DNA from: Euzebyella saccharophila | GTDB taxonomy: Bacteria > Bacteroidota > Bacteroidia > Flavobacteriales > Flavobacteriaceae | Direction: 5' to 3' | Assembly (NCBI RefSeq): GCF_014855495.1 | Contig: NZ_JACYFJ010000002.1 | Span: forward strand, 62,001 to 126,000 | Length of the DNA: 64,000 nucleotides | Shown: one piece after another, positions 44,322-52,952 of the stretch | How the letters are laid out: the number at the start of each line of letters is the position of its first letter | Numbering within the stretch: position 1 is the stretch's first letter | Translations under genes and position numbers: made by a program | The notes under the pieces: generated by a model | Seen by the model: the letters and a program-made list of their open reading frames with translations, nothing else | The model's database searches: none | Told to the model about the DNA's origin: nothing

Positions 44322-46223
44322 CTACAACCCATTCAAAAAAGTATTTAAATCCTGCTCTTTGCCCAGTCCCAATTTCTTTTTTAAACGGTATTTAGACTTT
44401 AGAATGCTATCGGGCAAGACATTGAGGGTGGCCGCAATTTCTTTGGTGGTCAGGTTCATACGTAAAAAGGCCGCCAATCGTATTTCCTTTTCACTGATAT
44501 CGGCATAAATGGTCTTTAGTTTTTGGTCAAAATCGTTGTGTACTTCAGAAAAATAGGTTTTAAAGACTTCCCAATCCTTATCCGAGGCATTCTCCTTTTT
44601 TAACAGCATAACCATGCGCCTGAATTCGGTTTTAAACTTGTCCGGCAAGTTTTTTACGTTCTCCAGATTCTCCATTAATTCTTGAATAAACGTATTCTTT
44701 TGTACTAAATGGAGGGTCTGGCTCGCCAATTCCTTTTGTTTATGCTCAATTTCCTGCTGGTAAATGGCTTCCTGTTTTTCACGGGCAATGCTATTCTTCT
44801 TTATGCGCTGCCGAAACCCGAAATACAACAATCCCGAAACAAGAACAAAGGCCGCCATTCCCCCCGCATATAGTCCCTTGGTGAGCTGGTCCACCTTTGC
44901 CTTTTCATTGAGTACGGCTATTTCTTCCTCCTGTAGCGCCAAGGCAGCCTCTTTTTTTTCGGTTTCGTAAATGGTTTTGAGTTCTGCTATTTGTTGCGCT
45001 TTTCGGGTGGAGTAGAGGCTATCGTTAATTAGTGCGTATCTATTAAAGTTGGTATAGGCATCATTGGTGTTGCCCATTAGTTTTTGTAATTCAGCTCTTG
45101 TTTTTAGGGCATCCCTTAAAGTGGGTAAAGCTTCTATTTCTTCTGAAATGGCGATCACCTTGTTAATATCGGTCAAAGCACTTTGATAATCTTTCTGAAC
45201 CATTTTTAAATTGGCCATTTCGTGTAGGGCGGCCGTAAGGTTTAATTTAATATCTTCTTTTTTGGCGATTTCGATTGATTCCTCTAACAGGGAACGAGCC
45301 CGTGCAATATCACCTTGTTTGTATTGTAACCTGCCCAAATCTTTTAAGTTGGTGGCCATCATGGTCTGCACGTTAATTTCTTTGGCAAGCTCAAAAGATT
45401 CTTCCAGTAAACTGTTTGCTTTTTCTGTATTTGCCAGTTTTTCAGAAGCTAAACCTGCGGTGTTTAAAGCATAACTAGCATAAATTTTATCATCGTTCTC
45501 CTTATAGATGACAATGGCCTTCATAGCATAATCTAGGCTGGAAGCGAAATTTTCCTGCTGAAATTCAATATCTGCCAATTGCTTTAGAGCATCGGCCTTT
45601 CGTACTTCATCTCCCTTATTCTCAAAAAACCTTAGGGCTTTTAAAGTCTGTTCCAAGGCAATCAGATAGTTACCCTTTTCAAAATGGATTCCTCCCAAGA
45701 CTTCATACTCTGAACCTCTTAAATCAAAATTTCCCAAATCGGAATTACTCCTATTTTCTTCGGTATACATCTGTAAAATGAATTGGGTGGTCTCAATGGC
45801 TTTGTCAAAATCACCTGCCTCTCGTTGAATGGTTGCAAGGGAATGCAGGGCGAAAATCTGTCCCTTGACCGAATTCATATCCTTAAAGGCTTTCAAGGCC
45901 TTATGGTGAAAAAAGGATGCAGAGTCATTTTTAGATTGATTGTAATAGTAATTGCCGAACTGTAAATATCCATTGGCAATGCCCTTTTCATAATCTATTC
46001 GGTTGGAGAGGTCAAATGCTTCACGGGCATATAACAAAGCGCGCTCGTTATCCATGAACATCATTCGCTCATGAATACGTGAAAGTACCTGTGCCTTTTC
46101 AATATTATCAGGTAAATGATCGGCACGTTGGATGAGGCTATCCAATTCTTGTTGTCTGCTTTGTGCAAAACAAACGAAATAATAAAGGCAGAAAAAAAGG
46201 AAGAGTTTGATATTCAGTTTCAT
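44322..46223 (-). CDS. TPR-repeat sensor/regulator with transmembrane helix and C-terminal LuxR-type HTH
   Basis: The protein of about 633 residues has a signal peptide (FLFFCLYYFVCFAQS), about eight tetratricopeptide repeats (ANGYLQFGNYYYNQSKNDSA; DLGRLQYKQGDIARARSLLE), one transmembrane helix (YAGGMAAFVLVSGLLYFGF), a coiled coil and a C-terminal HTH (SEKEIRLAAFLRMNLTTKEIAATLNVLPDSILK pattern). The TPRs are periplasmic and the HTH cytoplasmic, so it could sense envelope events and bind DNA directly. The ATG at 46223 begins the signal peptide; earlier in-frame codons do not fit. It is divergent from the cytolysin-like gene across 306 bp containing four TTTGTCCATG-like boxes. Confidence 0.82.
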   Translation of the reverse strand: MKLNIKLFLFFCLYYFVCFAQSRQQELDSLIQRADHLPDNIEKAQVLSRIHERMMFMDNERALLYAREAFDLSNRIDYEKGIANGYLQFGNYYYNQSKNDSASFFHHKALKAFKDMNSVKGQIFALHSLATIQREAGDFDKAIETTQFILQMYTEENRSNSDLGNFDLRGSEYEVLGGIHFEKGNYLIALEQTLKALRFFENKGDEVRKADALKQLADIEFQQENFASSLDYAMKAIVIYKENDDKIYASYALNTAGLASEKLANTEKANSLLEESFELAKEINVQTMMATNLKDLGRLQYKQGDIARARSLLEESIEIAKKEDIKLNLTAALHEMANLKMVQKDYQSALTDINKVIAISEEIEALPTLRDALKTRAELQKLMGNTNDAYTNFNRYALINDSLYSTRKAQQIAELKTIYETEKKEAALALQEEEIAVLNEKAKVDQLTKGLYAGGMAAFVLVSGLLYFGFRQRIKKNSIAREKQEAIYQQEIEHKQKELASQTLHLVQKNTFIQELMENLENVKNLPDKFKTEFRRMVMLLKKENASDKDWEVFKTYFSEVHNDFDQKLKTIYADISEKEIRLAAFLRMNLTTKEIAATLNVLPDSILKSKYRLKKKLGLGKEQDLNTFLNGL

Positions 46224-46277
46224 ATCGGTTGGATTAGGTATGGGAAAGATAGAAAGAAAAGAGCTTACCAATTAGCA

Positions 46278-46461
46278 TTTGTCCATCCCCAAAATACGTT
46301 TGTCCATGTCCAGTCTATATATTTTTGGAACGAGCTCCATAATCTTAATGATTTAAATTGCTGTTTATCAATTATTTAAATTATAGATTGTAATTATATT
46401 TAAATGCCCCCTTTGAAATTATTTGAGACATTTTTTCGTGTCTGTCCATGCTTTGTCCATG
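46278..46461. promoter_or_regulatory. Four TTTGTCCATG-like direct repeats in the divergent TPR-regulator/cytolysin promoter
   Basis: In the 306-bp space between the TPR/HTH gene and the cytolysin-like gene, the box TTTGTCCAT(G) occurs at 46278-46286, 46299-46308, 46441-46450 (TCTGTCCATG) and 46452-46461. The first pair is 21 bp apart and the second 11 bp, that is two turns and one turn of the helix. The pairs flank an A/T-rich core. Such phased direct repeats are typical operators. The binder may be the adjacent HTH protein; this is inference. Nothing else is seen in the space. Confidence 0.55.
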
Positions 46462-46529
46462 CCATTTTTTATGCTTCACGCTGATAATGAGGTAGTTTAG
46501 GCCTGTTGAATCCTAAATAACCTTATACA

Positions 46530-48101
46530 ATGAAAAAAAGACCATTCCATTTCAGACAGTTATTCGTAATCCTTTTTGTTCTCTTTATTGTCGGATGTAG
46601 TAAAGACGAAGGTTCCGACACCGATGAGCCATCCATAGAGAAACCTGTGGCAAAAGACACTTTAAGTGAAGAAGAAACCGCGAAGATCAACGATTTTATC
46701 AAGGGCTTAAATTACGACCCCAGCGAACTTTTAAATGTGCAATCCTCTACAGGAAGTACTTCCAATGAGGGAAATCCTCAAAAAAATACCGATAAGGGCT
46801 ATATAACGGAGTGCAAAACAGTTTATCATGACATCCGTTCCAATTTCGAAAATGTGGTGATGTTCGACCCTACCTTAGGGGTCATTTATCCGGGTGCTTT
46901 GGTGCTTGGTAATAAAGTACTGATAGAAGGGGCACCGCAACCCTTACAGGTAGATAAGGCGCCCGTAAAAATAAGGGTAGAATTACCGGGAATAGGAGAG
47001 GGCGGAAATCTGACCATAGAGAAGCCCAATTACCAAAATACCCAAGCGGAAATTGACAAGGCTTTGGAATATTGGAATTCCGATATCGCCACACAAGGTT
47101 ATGCCATTGATGCCGACACTTATTTTGAGAAAACATCGGTCTATACCAGTGAACAAATGAGCTTATCCTTAAAAGTAAGTGCCGATTGGGCCACGGGGTC
47201 TTCCTTTGAATCCCAGTTCGATTATTCAAAGAGTACCGAAAAAAGAGTGGCAGCGGCACTATACCGGCAGGTCTACTATGATGTGGTGGCAGAAATACCG
47301 GACAGCCCTGCGGCCGTATTTGGCAGTAAGGCGACTGCGAGCGGACTCCAATCCCTGATTTCGGAGGATAATCCGCCAGCCTATGTTAGTTCCGTGCAAT
47401 ATGGTCGGATTATTATGATACGGATGGAAACCACTGATACCACTACTGATGTCAACCTGGAGGCTGTGCTGGACTACGCCACCAAAGTCAAATCAATCAA
47501 GGGTGAAATTGATGCGAGCTATGAAAAAGTTATTCGTGAATCGACCTTTAACGTGGTGACCATTGGTGGAAATGCCAAAGTGGCCACCAAGGTCATCACC
47601 GGAAATAGTTTGGAAGAAGGGGAAGGCGGCCTGTACTACGTGATTGAGGAAAGTGCCGAATACAATAGGGAAAACCCTGGGGCGCCCGTGGGTTATACCG
47701 TAAAATACCTAAAGGATAATACCATTGCCAAAATGGGTTACCAGACAGATTATAATATCGAAACCTGCGGAACTTTTAAATTTGATCATGAGAATATTGT
47801 AGTCGTAAACGATTCTAACTATGATACCAGATTCCGATTTATTTATAAAAGCGCGGGAACCAATAATGTGACCCAAACGGGATATTACACGGTTAACAAT
47901 GATAAAAGGGTGGCCAAAAGTCCGCCAAACGGAGCTCATGATGTGTACGTGCAGTTTGACTTGCAAAATGCACTCTTGCAATGGGACCGGATGGGAGAAT
48001 TTCACCTGAACTACTTGAGTAGCGAACGGGACTTTAAGGTCTATTGCTCTGAAAAAGATTTTCTAGGGTTCTGTAAGACTATTAGTGTAAAGGAAGATTA
48101 A
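46530..48101 (+). CDS. Lipoprotein homologous to cholesterol-dependent cytolysins (thiol-activated cytolysin family)
   Basis: The 523-residue protein has a lipobox IVGC (Cys23), an acidic linker, then a thiol-activated-cytolysin core. Corresponding segments include VKIRVELPGIG, AALYRQVYYDVVAEIP, PPAYVSSVQYGRIIMIRMETT and FNVVTIGGNAKVATKVITG (IGG at 345-347), the latter matching the conserved Gly pair and transmembrane hairpin region of pore formers such as pneumolysin. The cholesterol-recognition undecapeptide (ECTGLAWEWWR) of domain 4 is missing; a shorter Cys-containing C-terminal domain replaces it. It is probably pore-forming on a non-cholesterol target, or a structural relative. It is divergent from a TPR/HTH gene. 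Bacteroidota have described CDC-like proteins of this kind. Confidence 0.85.
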   Translation: MKKRPFHFRQLFVILFVLFIVGCSKDEGSDTDEPSIEKPVAKDTLSEEETAKINDFIKGLNYDPSELLNVQSSTGSTSNEGNPQKNTDKGYITECKTVYHDIRSNFENVVMFDPTLGVIYPGALVLGNKVLIEGAPQPLQVDKAPVKIRVELPGIGEGGNLTIEKPNYQNTQAEIDKALEYWNSDIATQGYAIDADTYFEKTSVYTSEQMSLSLKVSADWATGSSFESQFDYSKSTEKRVAAALYRQVYYDVVAEIPDSPAAVFGSKATASGLQSLISEDNPPAYVSSVQYGRIIMIRMETTDTTTDVNLEAVLDYATKVKSIKGEIDASYEKVIRESTFNVVTIGGNAKVATKVITGNSLEEGEGGLYYVIEESAEYNRENPGAPVGYTVKYLKDNTIAKMGYQTDYNIETCGTFKFDHENIVVVNDSNYDTRFRFIYKSAGTNNVTQTGYYTVNNDKRVAKSPPNGAHDVYVQFDLQNALLQWDRMGEFHLNYLSSERDFKVYCSEKDFLGFCKTISVKED

Positions 48102-48138
48102 ATTCTAAAATTTTTGGGGGAACATTTTTTAGAACGGA

Positions 48139-48187
48139 CAGTCCGGCACCTTAAGTTGCGATTCAACAACTTGGTGTCGGCTGTTTT
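48139..48187 (+). terminator. Rho-independent terminator of the cytolysin-like gene
   Basis: A long stem (CAGTCCGGCACC..AAGTTG with CAACTTGGTGTCGGCTG, two small bulges) is followed by six T. It lies 38 bp after the stop codon. Confidence 0.8.
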
Positions 48188-48281
48188 TTGTTTTAATCAT
48201 TGAAATTTATCACCTAAATGAATTTAAAATAAGAGGTTTCAAAAAAACCGTATACAATATTTGCCCTATCACCGACCGCCT

Positions 48282-50453
48282 TTATTTAGCTTTCTGCACC
48301 AATTCCAATTGGTCTACGCTCACATTGGTGGTGAACATTCCGTAGTTGACAATAGCCTTTCCTTTTTCCAGGGAATCGATACTACCTACCGCTTTTCCGT
48401 CTTGCATACGTACCCGGTCTCCCACCTTAAAAACAGGTCTAGGTTTGTTCTTTTCCTTCACAATGGCCTTTTGCTTTTCTACCTTTTTATTTTGGCGAAT
48501 AACTTTGACCTCTTTTTGTACTTCTTGGGCAACTTGGGCCTTTTTTTCACGTTCCGCTTTGGCTTGTTTGGCCGATTGTTTCTTGCGTTTGCTATTTTCG
48601 GTTTCTACAATGCGCAACAGTTCGGAGACCAACGGTCTTTTCTTTTTATCCCTGAAATATTTGTCCGCCGCCTTGTTCACCTTGTTTCCCAATTGGATCA
48701 TCCGCTGGTCATGGTCGTAAAGCTCCTGGTAATTTTCCAATTTGCTTTTGATTTTGGCGTTCAGTTTTTCCAAACGCGCCGCTTCCTCTTTGGCCTTGGT
48801 TTCCTCTTCCTGCAATCTGTTGCCCGTACGGGCCATTTTACTTCTTTCTTTTTGCAGTTTGGCAATAGTGGCATCAAACCGGACCTTGCCACGCTCTATC
48901 TTTTTCTTCGCTTTGTTGATCAAGGAATAGGGGATACCGTTCTTTTGGGCTACCTCAAAGGTAAAGGAGCTTCCCGCTTGCCCTAAAACAAGTTGAAAGG
49001 TAGGTTCAAGGGTGCGGCCATCAAAAAGCATGTTGGCATTGGTAGCGTGCGGTAGTTCGTTCGCCAAGGCTTTTAGATTGGCATAGTGGGTGGTAATGAC
49101 ACCATAGGAATTACGCTCGTAGAACACCTCTAAAAAAGCTTCCGCCAGGGCGCCCCCAAGTTCCGGGTCACTACCGGTACCAAATTCATCGATCAAGAAG
49201 AGGGTATTGTCATTGCAAAGGCGCAAAAAGTTGTTCATGTTCTTGAGGCGGTAGCTGTACGTACTCAAGTGGTTTTCTATGGACTGATTATCGCCAATAT
49301 CCGTTAAAATAGTTTTAAAGAAAGAGACGGAACTCCTTTCGTGAACGGGAACTAGAAGCCCTGATTGAAGCATTACTTGAAGTAACCCAATCGTCTTTAG
49401 AGTGATACTTTTTCCACCCGCATTAGGTCCTGAAATGACGATTATCCTGTTCTCAGGATGTAGTTCTATGGTTTGCGGATAGGTCTTTTCGTTTTTAAGT
49501 TTATTGCTCAAATACAACAAGGGGTGGTAGGCCTCCCGAAGAAAAAGTCGCTCTTCCGTATTGATTTCCGGCAATAGGGAATTGGTGTCCTCTGCATATT
49601 TGGCCTTGGCTCCCACGATATCCAAATGGGCCAAATACTCCTGGTATACGGATAGGAGGTAGGCAAACGGGCGAATTTGATTGGTAAGTTCCTTTAAGAT
49701 TCGTTGTACTTCTTCTTGCTCATCAAACTCCAGATTGTTTAGCTCACGGCTATATTTGAGGGTGGCTTCCGGTTCAATGTAAACTATGCTTCCGGTTTTT
49801 GAAGTACCCATAACCGTACCCTTTACCTTTCTTCGGTACATGGCTTTTACCGCCAAAACCCGCCTGTTCTCAACAACCGATTCCCGAATATCATCCAAAT
49901 AATCCGACCCATTATATAGATTAAGGGCCGATGAAAAGCTTTGTCCTATTTTACCCTTTACCTGCTGAATTTCCCTTCGGAGGGTAAAAAGCTTGTCCGA
50001 AGCCTTGTCCCGCACTTCCCCAAAACGGTCAATGACGGCATCCACTAAGGCTGGAATCTCTTTATTTTCCTCAATTTCTTCGTTGGCAGATTGTAAGAGG
50101 GGGTAGTATTCCTTGAATTTTTTAAAGAACTTTTTTAGGGTGGTGACATTGGTACAGATGCTGGAAATCTTTTTGAATCCCTGAACCTCCAAAACCGTAT
50201 TTTCAATCTCCAGCAATTGCAATTCCTTGTCTATTCCCTCAAAAGAGTGGGGCGGAATGCGGTTTTCACTCACAAAGGAAGATAGGTACTCGGCCGTTTG
50301 TCCCAATTGCTCCCGTATGTGCTCTTCATCGGTGAAGGGAGCGATTTCTAAAGCCAAGGCTTTGCCATGCTCGGTACGACAGCGGGCCGAAACCTGCTGT
50401 AAAACCGTGGGAAACTCTAAATCTTGTAACGTTTTTGGGTGAATACCTGCCAT
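48282..50453 (-). CDS. mutS2: MutS2-family DNA-binding ATPase without an Smr domain
   Basis: The 723-residue protein has the MutS core without the mismatch-reading domain. The lever helices are at about 1-300, Walker A GPNAGGKS (about 340), Walker B LFLIDEFGTGSD, then a long coiled clamp (RSKMARTGNRLQEEETKAKE) and a lysine-rich stretch. It ends in a KOW-like barrel (VFKVGDRVRMQDGKAVGSI). The C-terminal Smr nuclease found in many MutS2 proteins is absent, so the length is below the usual ~780. It would restrict recombination or rescue stalled, collided ribosomes; the non-Smr form cannot cut by itself. It borders a repeat-rich island. Confidence 0.88.
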   Translation of the reverse strand: MAGIHPKTLQDLEFPTVLQQVSARCRTEHGKALALEIAPFTDEEHIREQLGQTAEYLSSFVSENRIPPHSFEGIDKELQLLEIENTVLEVQGFKKISSICTNVTTLKKFFKKFKEYYPLLQSANEEIEENKEIPALVDAVIDRFGEVRDKASDKLFTLRREIQQVKGKIGQSFSSALNLYNGSDYLDDIRESVVENRRVLAVKAMYRRKVKGTVMGTSKTGSIVYIEPEATLKYSRELNNLEFDEQEEVQRILKELTNQIRPFAYLLSVYQEYLAHLDIVGAKAKYAEDTNSLLPEINTEERLFLREAYHPLLYLSNKLKNEKTYPQTIELHPENRIIVISGPNAGGKSITLKTIGLLQVMLQSGLLVPVHERSSVSFFKTILTDIGDNQSIENHLSTYSYRLKNMNNFLRLCNDNTLFLIDEFGTGSDPELGGALAEAFLEVFYERNSYGVITTHYANLKALANELPHATNANMLFDGRTLEPTFQLVLGQAGSSFTFEVAQKNGIPYSLINKAKKKIERGKVRFDATIAKLQKERSKMARTGNRLQEEETKAKEEAARLEKLNAKIKSKLENYQELYDHDQRMIQLGNKVNKAADKYFRDKKKRPLVSELLRIVETENSKRKKQSAKQAKAEREKKAQVAQEVQKEVKVIRQNKKVEKQKAIVKEKNKPRPVFKVGDRVRMQDGKAVGSIDSLEKGKAIVNYGMFTTNVSVDQLELVQKAK

Positions 50454-51314
50454 TTGCCATAAAAATAGGGCGCAAAGGTAGGGATTGATGGGGAAATGTA
50501 AATCCTCATTCAGTAATTGCCGCTTGCATTAATGATAACCAACCAAAAGTTCAAGGCTGCATAAAATAAAGGATTCACGTAAAAGGCCATGGCCTATTAA
50601 GGCTTTTATAGCAAATCAAACTGTTTTCATGGAAGGGAAAGCAGGCTTGCCTGCCAAGGAAGGCGTCCAAAGAGCTTTTTGCCCTGGTAAAAGCGGTCTG
50701 GGCGTTGGGGAGGTGAAAAAGTGTAGATTTCAAAAAAGCATCAATCAGCCTAGCGTTTTTTGGTTCGTTTTTTGGGCGATGCAAAAAATGAACATATAAG
50801 ATATTATGGAAAATCCCAGTGTTTCTAAGATCGGGAACAATGTATTACCTCCCTTCATTTTGCCTTGAAGCAAAACGAAGCAAAAGCTCAAGGCTTCCTG
50901 AAATAGGCCTGAACGCTTCGTACTGTAACTATCGGAAGAGGAATTTTTACTTATGAGGGAGAAATGAATGTTGGAAGCTTTAATGGTCTTACGTCCTATG
51001 TCCTGCAACTTATATCGTTTTTCATATTTTCCTAACTCCTAACTCCTAACTCAATAAAACTTCGTTTCAATTCCTCACAAACGGATAATTTGAACGCTTC
51101 CGTTCTTTGCTTTCTTAATGCCCTATTTTATGAGGCCGGTTTTCTTTACGGAATTGTCCCTCCCTATAGCTCCCGATAACTATCGGGAGGGAGAGGGGAC
51201 GGTAAAGTAATGGGTACATTACTTTACAGGGGTGTTTTTTTTTGTTACTTTCCACTCATTATAAATCCTTGTCTTTACCTTATATTACTGTTAGCACAAG
51301 CGTGGCTATCACCT
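50454..51314. repeat. Non-coding repeat-rich segment (units A, B, C and degenerate REP)
   Basis: No convincing gene is present. The stretch holds a 67-bp unit A (50851-50917) and an 84-bp unit B (51058-51141), both repeated nearly exactly in the same order and orientation at 52637-52703 and 52737-52819. It also has two perfect hairpins, CTCCCGATA/TATCGGGAG (51170-51189) and GTAAAGTAAT/ATTACTTTAC (51211-51236), a leader-like segment C from 51229, and a decayed REP at about 51291-51312 that ends just before the next gene's stop. Small open frames here are composed of these repeats. Confidence 0.6.
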
Positions 51315-52556
51315 CTATTGTTTTTTTAAGAGCATATTGTCGTGTTCCACTTTAAGGGGAATCTGCAGGTTAAATGATTTACCGTCTGTTCTGGGGTTTA
51401 TATTAACTATAGAGGCAGCCGCATAGAGCACAAAGGGTACGTCATTTTCGTCAATAAGTAATTGGGGGCGCTCCAGTCTATTTAGCGTAATCGTTTCCCC
51501 GGAAATCAAACCCACCTGCTTTTTCATAAATAATGGCTGTTCGGCCTTTTGCCAATGTAGTCCGTTATCGGAAATAATCAAGGCAAGCCCCGGTTCCTTT
51601 CCTGTTATTTTTCCTGAGAAATCTTTTACAATGGCATAGAAACGTGCGGTACTTTTATGGTACCATACATATGGATCTTCTGCGGAAGCGATACGGCCGT
51701 CTTGCTGGCGAAAATCGAAAACGAAATCGTCTAATGGGGTGAAAGGGCCTTCTGGGTGATCAGAAAGGGCTAAGCCGTGAACACCACGCCAGTGCGGGTC
51801 ATACAAATTACCCTTAAAATACATCAGATATTTACCGTCAGTTTCGCGATAGACGACGGAAGGATTTACTACAATTACATTATCAGGTAAAGCAACGGTA
51901 CCTTCAGGAGAGGGCATGACAATATTGTCAGCTTTTACACGTGTTCTAGGGGCTAGTAGCGGATTTTGGGGTCTTCTAAAATTGCCGAAGGTTAAATCTT
52001 CAAAACTATCGAAGGCTATCACACCAATTCGGAGAGTTTGTTGCACCCTGTTTCGTTTATTAAGTTGACCTTTGACTATTTCGGGGCCGTTTCCCGGGTC
52101 TCTTCCGCCCACATAGTAGAGGTAATAGGTGCCATTGAACTCTTTTAAGTGGGGATTGGTTACGACCTGGGCATCCCAGGCCAAGGTATCGCCAACGGCC
52201 TTACGACCTTTCAGTACAATTTTTTGAAATTTAAAGTCCCGATCCGGATAATCGGAGACCGCATAGGCGATCTCGGAATATAGCACCCACGAATCTGAAA
52301 ATTTTGGAATGGAATCTCCGCTATGCCAAGTGTTGTACAGCATATGATATTTTTCGTCATTACCTTTTAGCACGCTCGCCCCCCAAATAAAGCGGTGAGG
52401 ATCGTTCAGCACGGAAGGGCCCATAAGCAAAGAGTCTTTTTCCACTGCATCAATGGGATGTGGTTCAACTTGTAAATTTGATTTTTGGGCTTCTACTAAC
52501 AAAGTTGTAAATAGTATGACAATTGAAAGGTAGGTTGATGGTTGATTCTTAAACAT
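51315..52556 (-). CDS. Secreted five-bladed beta-propeller glycoside-hydrolase-like protein (GH43/GH117-type)
   Basis: The 413-residue protein has a signal peptide (1-23, LLVEAQ) and a fold of repeated 'Y.LYYVGGRDPG', 'YLMYFKGN', 'YAIVKDFSG', 'VLYAAAS' blades. Acidic residues in propeller contexts (WDAQVVTNPHL; ASAEDPYVWY; LERPQLLID) fit the catalytic layout of clan GH-F/J-like enzymes such as GH43, GH32 or GH117. It probably trims a marine polysaccharide oligomer. The precise family is uncertain. It is a single gene with long direct repeats on both sides, an uncommon context for a catabolic gene, and no SusC/D or sulfatase gene nearby. Confidence 0.6.
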   Translation of the reverse strand: MFKNQPSTYLSIVILFTTLLVEAQKSNLQVEPHPIDAVEKDSLLMGPSVLNDPHRFIWGASVLKGNDEKYHMLYNTWHSGDSIPKFSDSWVLYSEIAYAVSDYPDRDFKFQKIVLKGRKAVGDTLAWDAQVVTNPHLKEFNGTYYLYYVGGRDPGNGPEIVKGQLNKRNRVQQTLRIGVIAFDSFEDLTFGNFRRPQNPLLAPRTRVKADNIVMPSPEGTVALPDNVIVVNPSVVYRETDGKYLMYFKGNLYDPHWRGVHGLALSDHPEGPFTPLDDFVFDFRQQDGRIASAEDPYVWYHKSTARFYAIVKDFSGKITGKEPGLALIISDNGLHWQKAEQPLFMKKQVGLISGETITLNRLERPQLLIDENDVPFVLYAAASIVNINPRTDGKSFNLQIPLKVEHDNMLLKKQ

Positions 52557-52952
52557 GGATTTGCCAGTTTAGTTTTGGTACTGGAAAATTAGGAAAATAC
52601 TTAAATTATATAAAATTCATGTTTTCATCAATTGTTCCCTTCATTTTGCCTTGAAGCAAAACGAAGCAAAAATTCAAGGCTGCATAAAATAGGCCTGAAC
52701 GCTGTGCCCGGTCGCTAAATTCTCCTAACTTCTTGAAACTTCGTTTCAATTCAAACAAACGGATAATTTAAACGCTTCCGTTCTTTGCTTTCTTAATGCC
52801 CTATTTTATGAGGCCGGTTGTCCTCTTAAGGGGACTTTAGGGGTGTTTGGTTATTGTTTTCTACTCATTATAAATCCTTGTCTTTGCTTTTTTCTACTGC
52901 TGGCACGAGCGTGACGCTCGCGCCAGTGATGGATATACCATTGCACGAATTT
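52557..52952. repeat. Non-coding repeat segment (second copies of units A, B, C)
   Basis: Unit A' (52637-52703) and unit B' (52737-52819) match those at 50851-50917 and 51058-51141. Leader-like segment C' follows (about 52839-52899: a GGGGTGTTT block and an ATTATAA block before CTGCTGGCACGAGC) and leads into REP copy 1. No gene is seen. The direct repeats bracket the glycoside-hydrolase-like gene. Confidence 0.6.
52900..52926 (+). repeat. REP palindrome, copy 1 (forward)
   Basis: CTGGC, A, CGAGCGT, G, ACGCTCG, C, GCCAG: a nearly perfect 27-bp inverted repeat. It is the best-preserved forward copy, preceded by the shared leader and followed by the 3' end of the 189-residue gene. Confidence 0.8.

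Noticed and set aside
48261-48986. A 241-codon plus-strand frame antisense to mutS2
   Set aside because: It is a low-complexity shadow (Phe/Leu-rich) of the lysine/glutamate-rich mutS2 C-terminal coding strand.
50575-51008. Two minus-strand open frames of 69 and 87 codons
   Set aside because: They overlap unit A and other dispersed repeat sequence, lack family resemblance and have no promoter or terminator signals.
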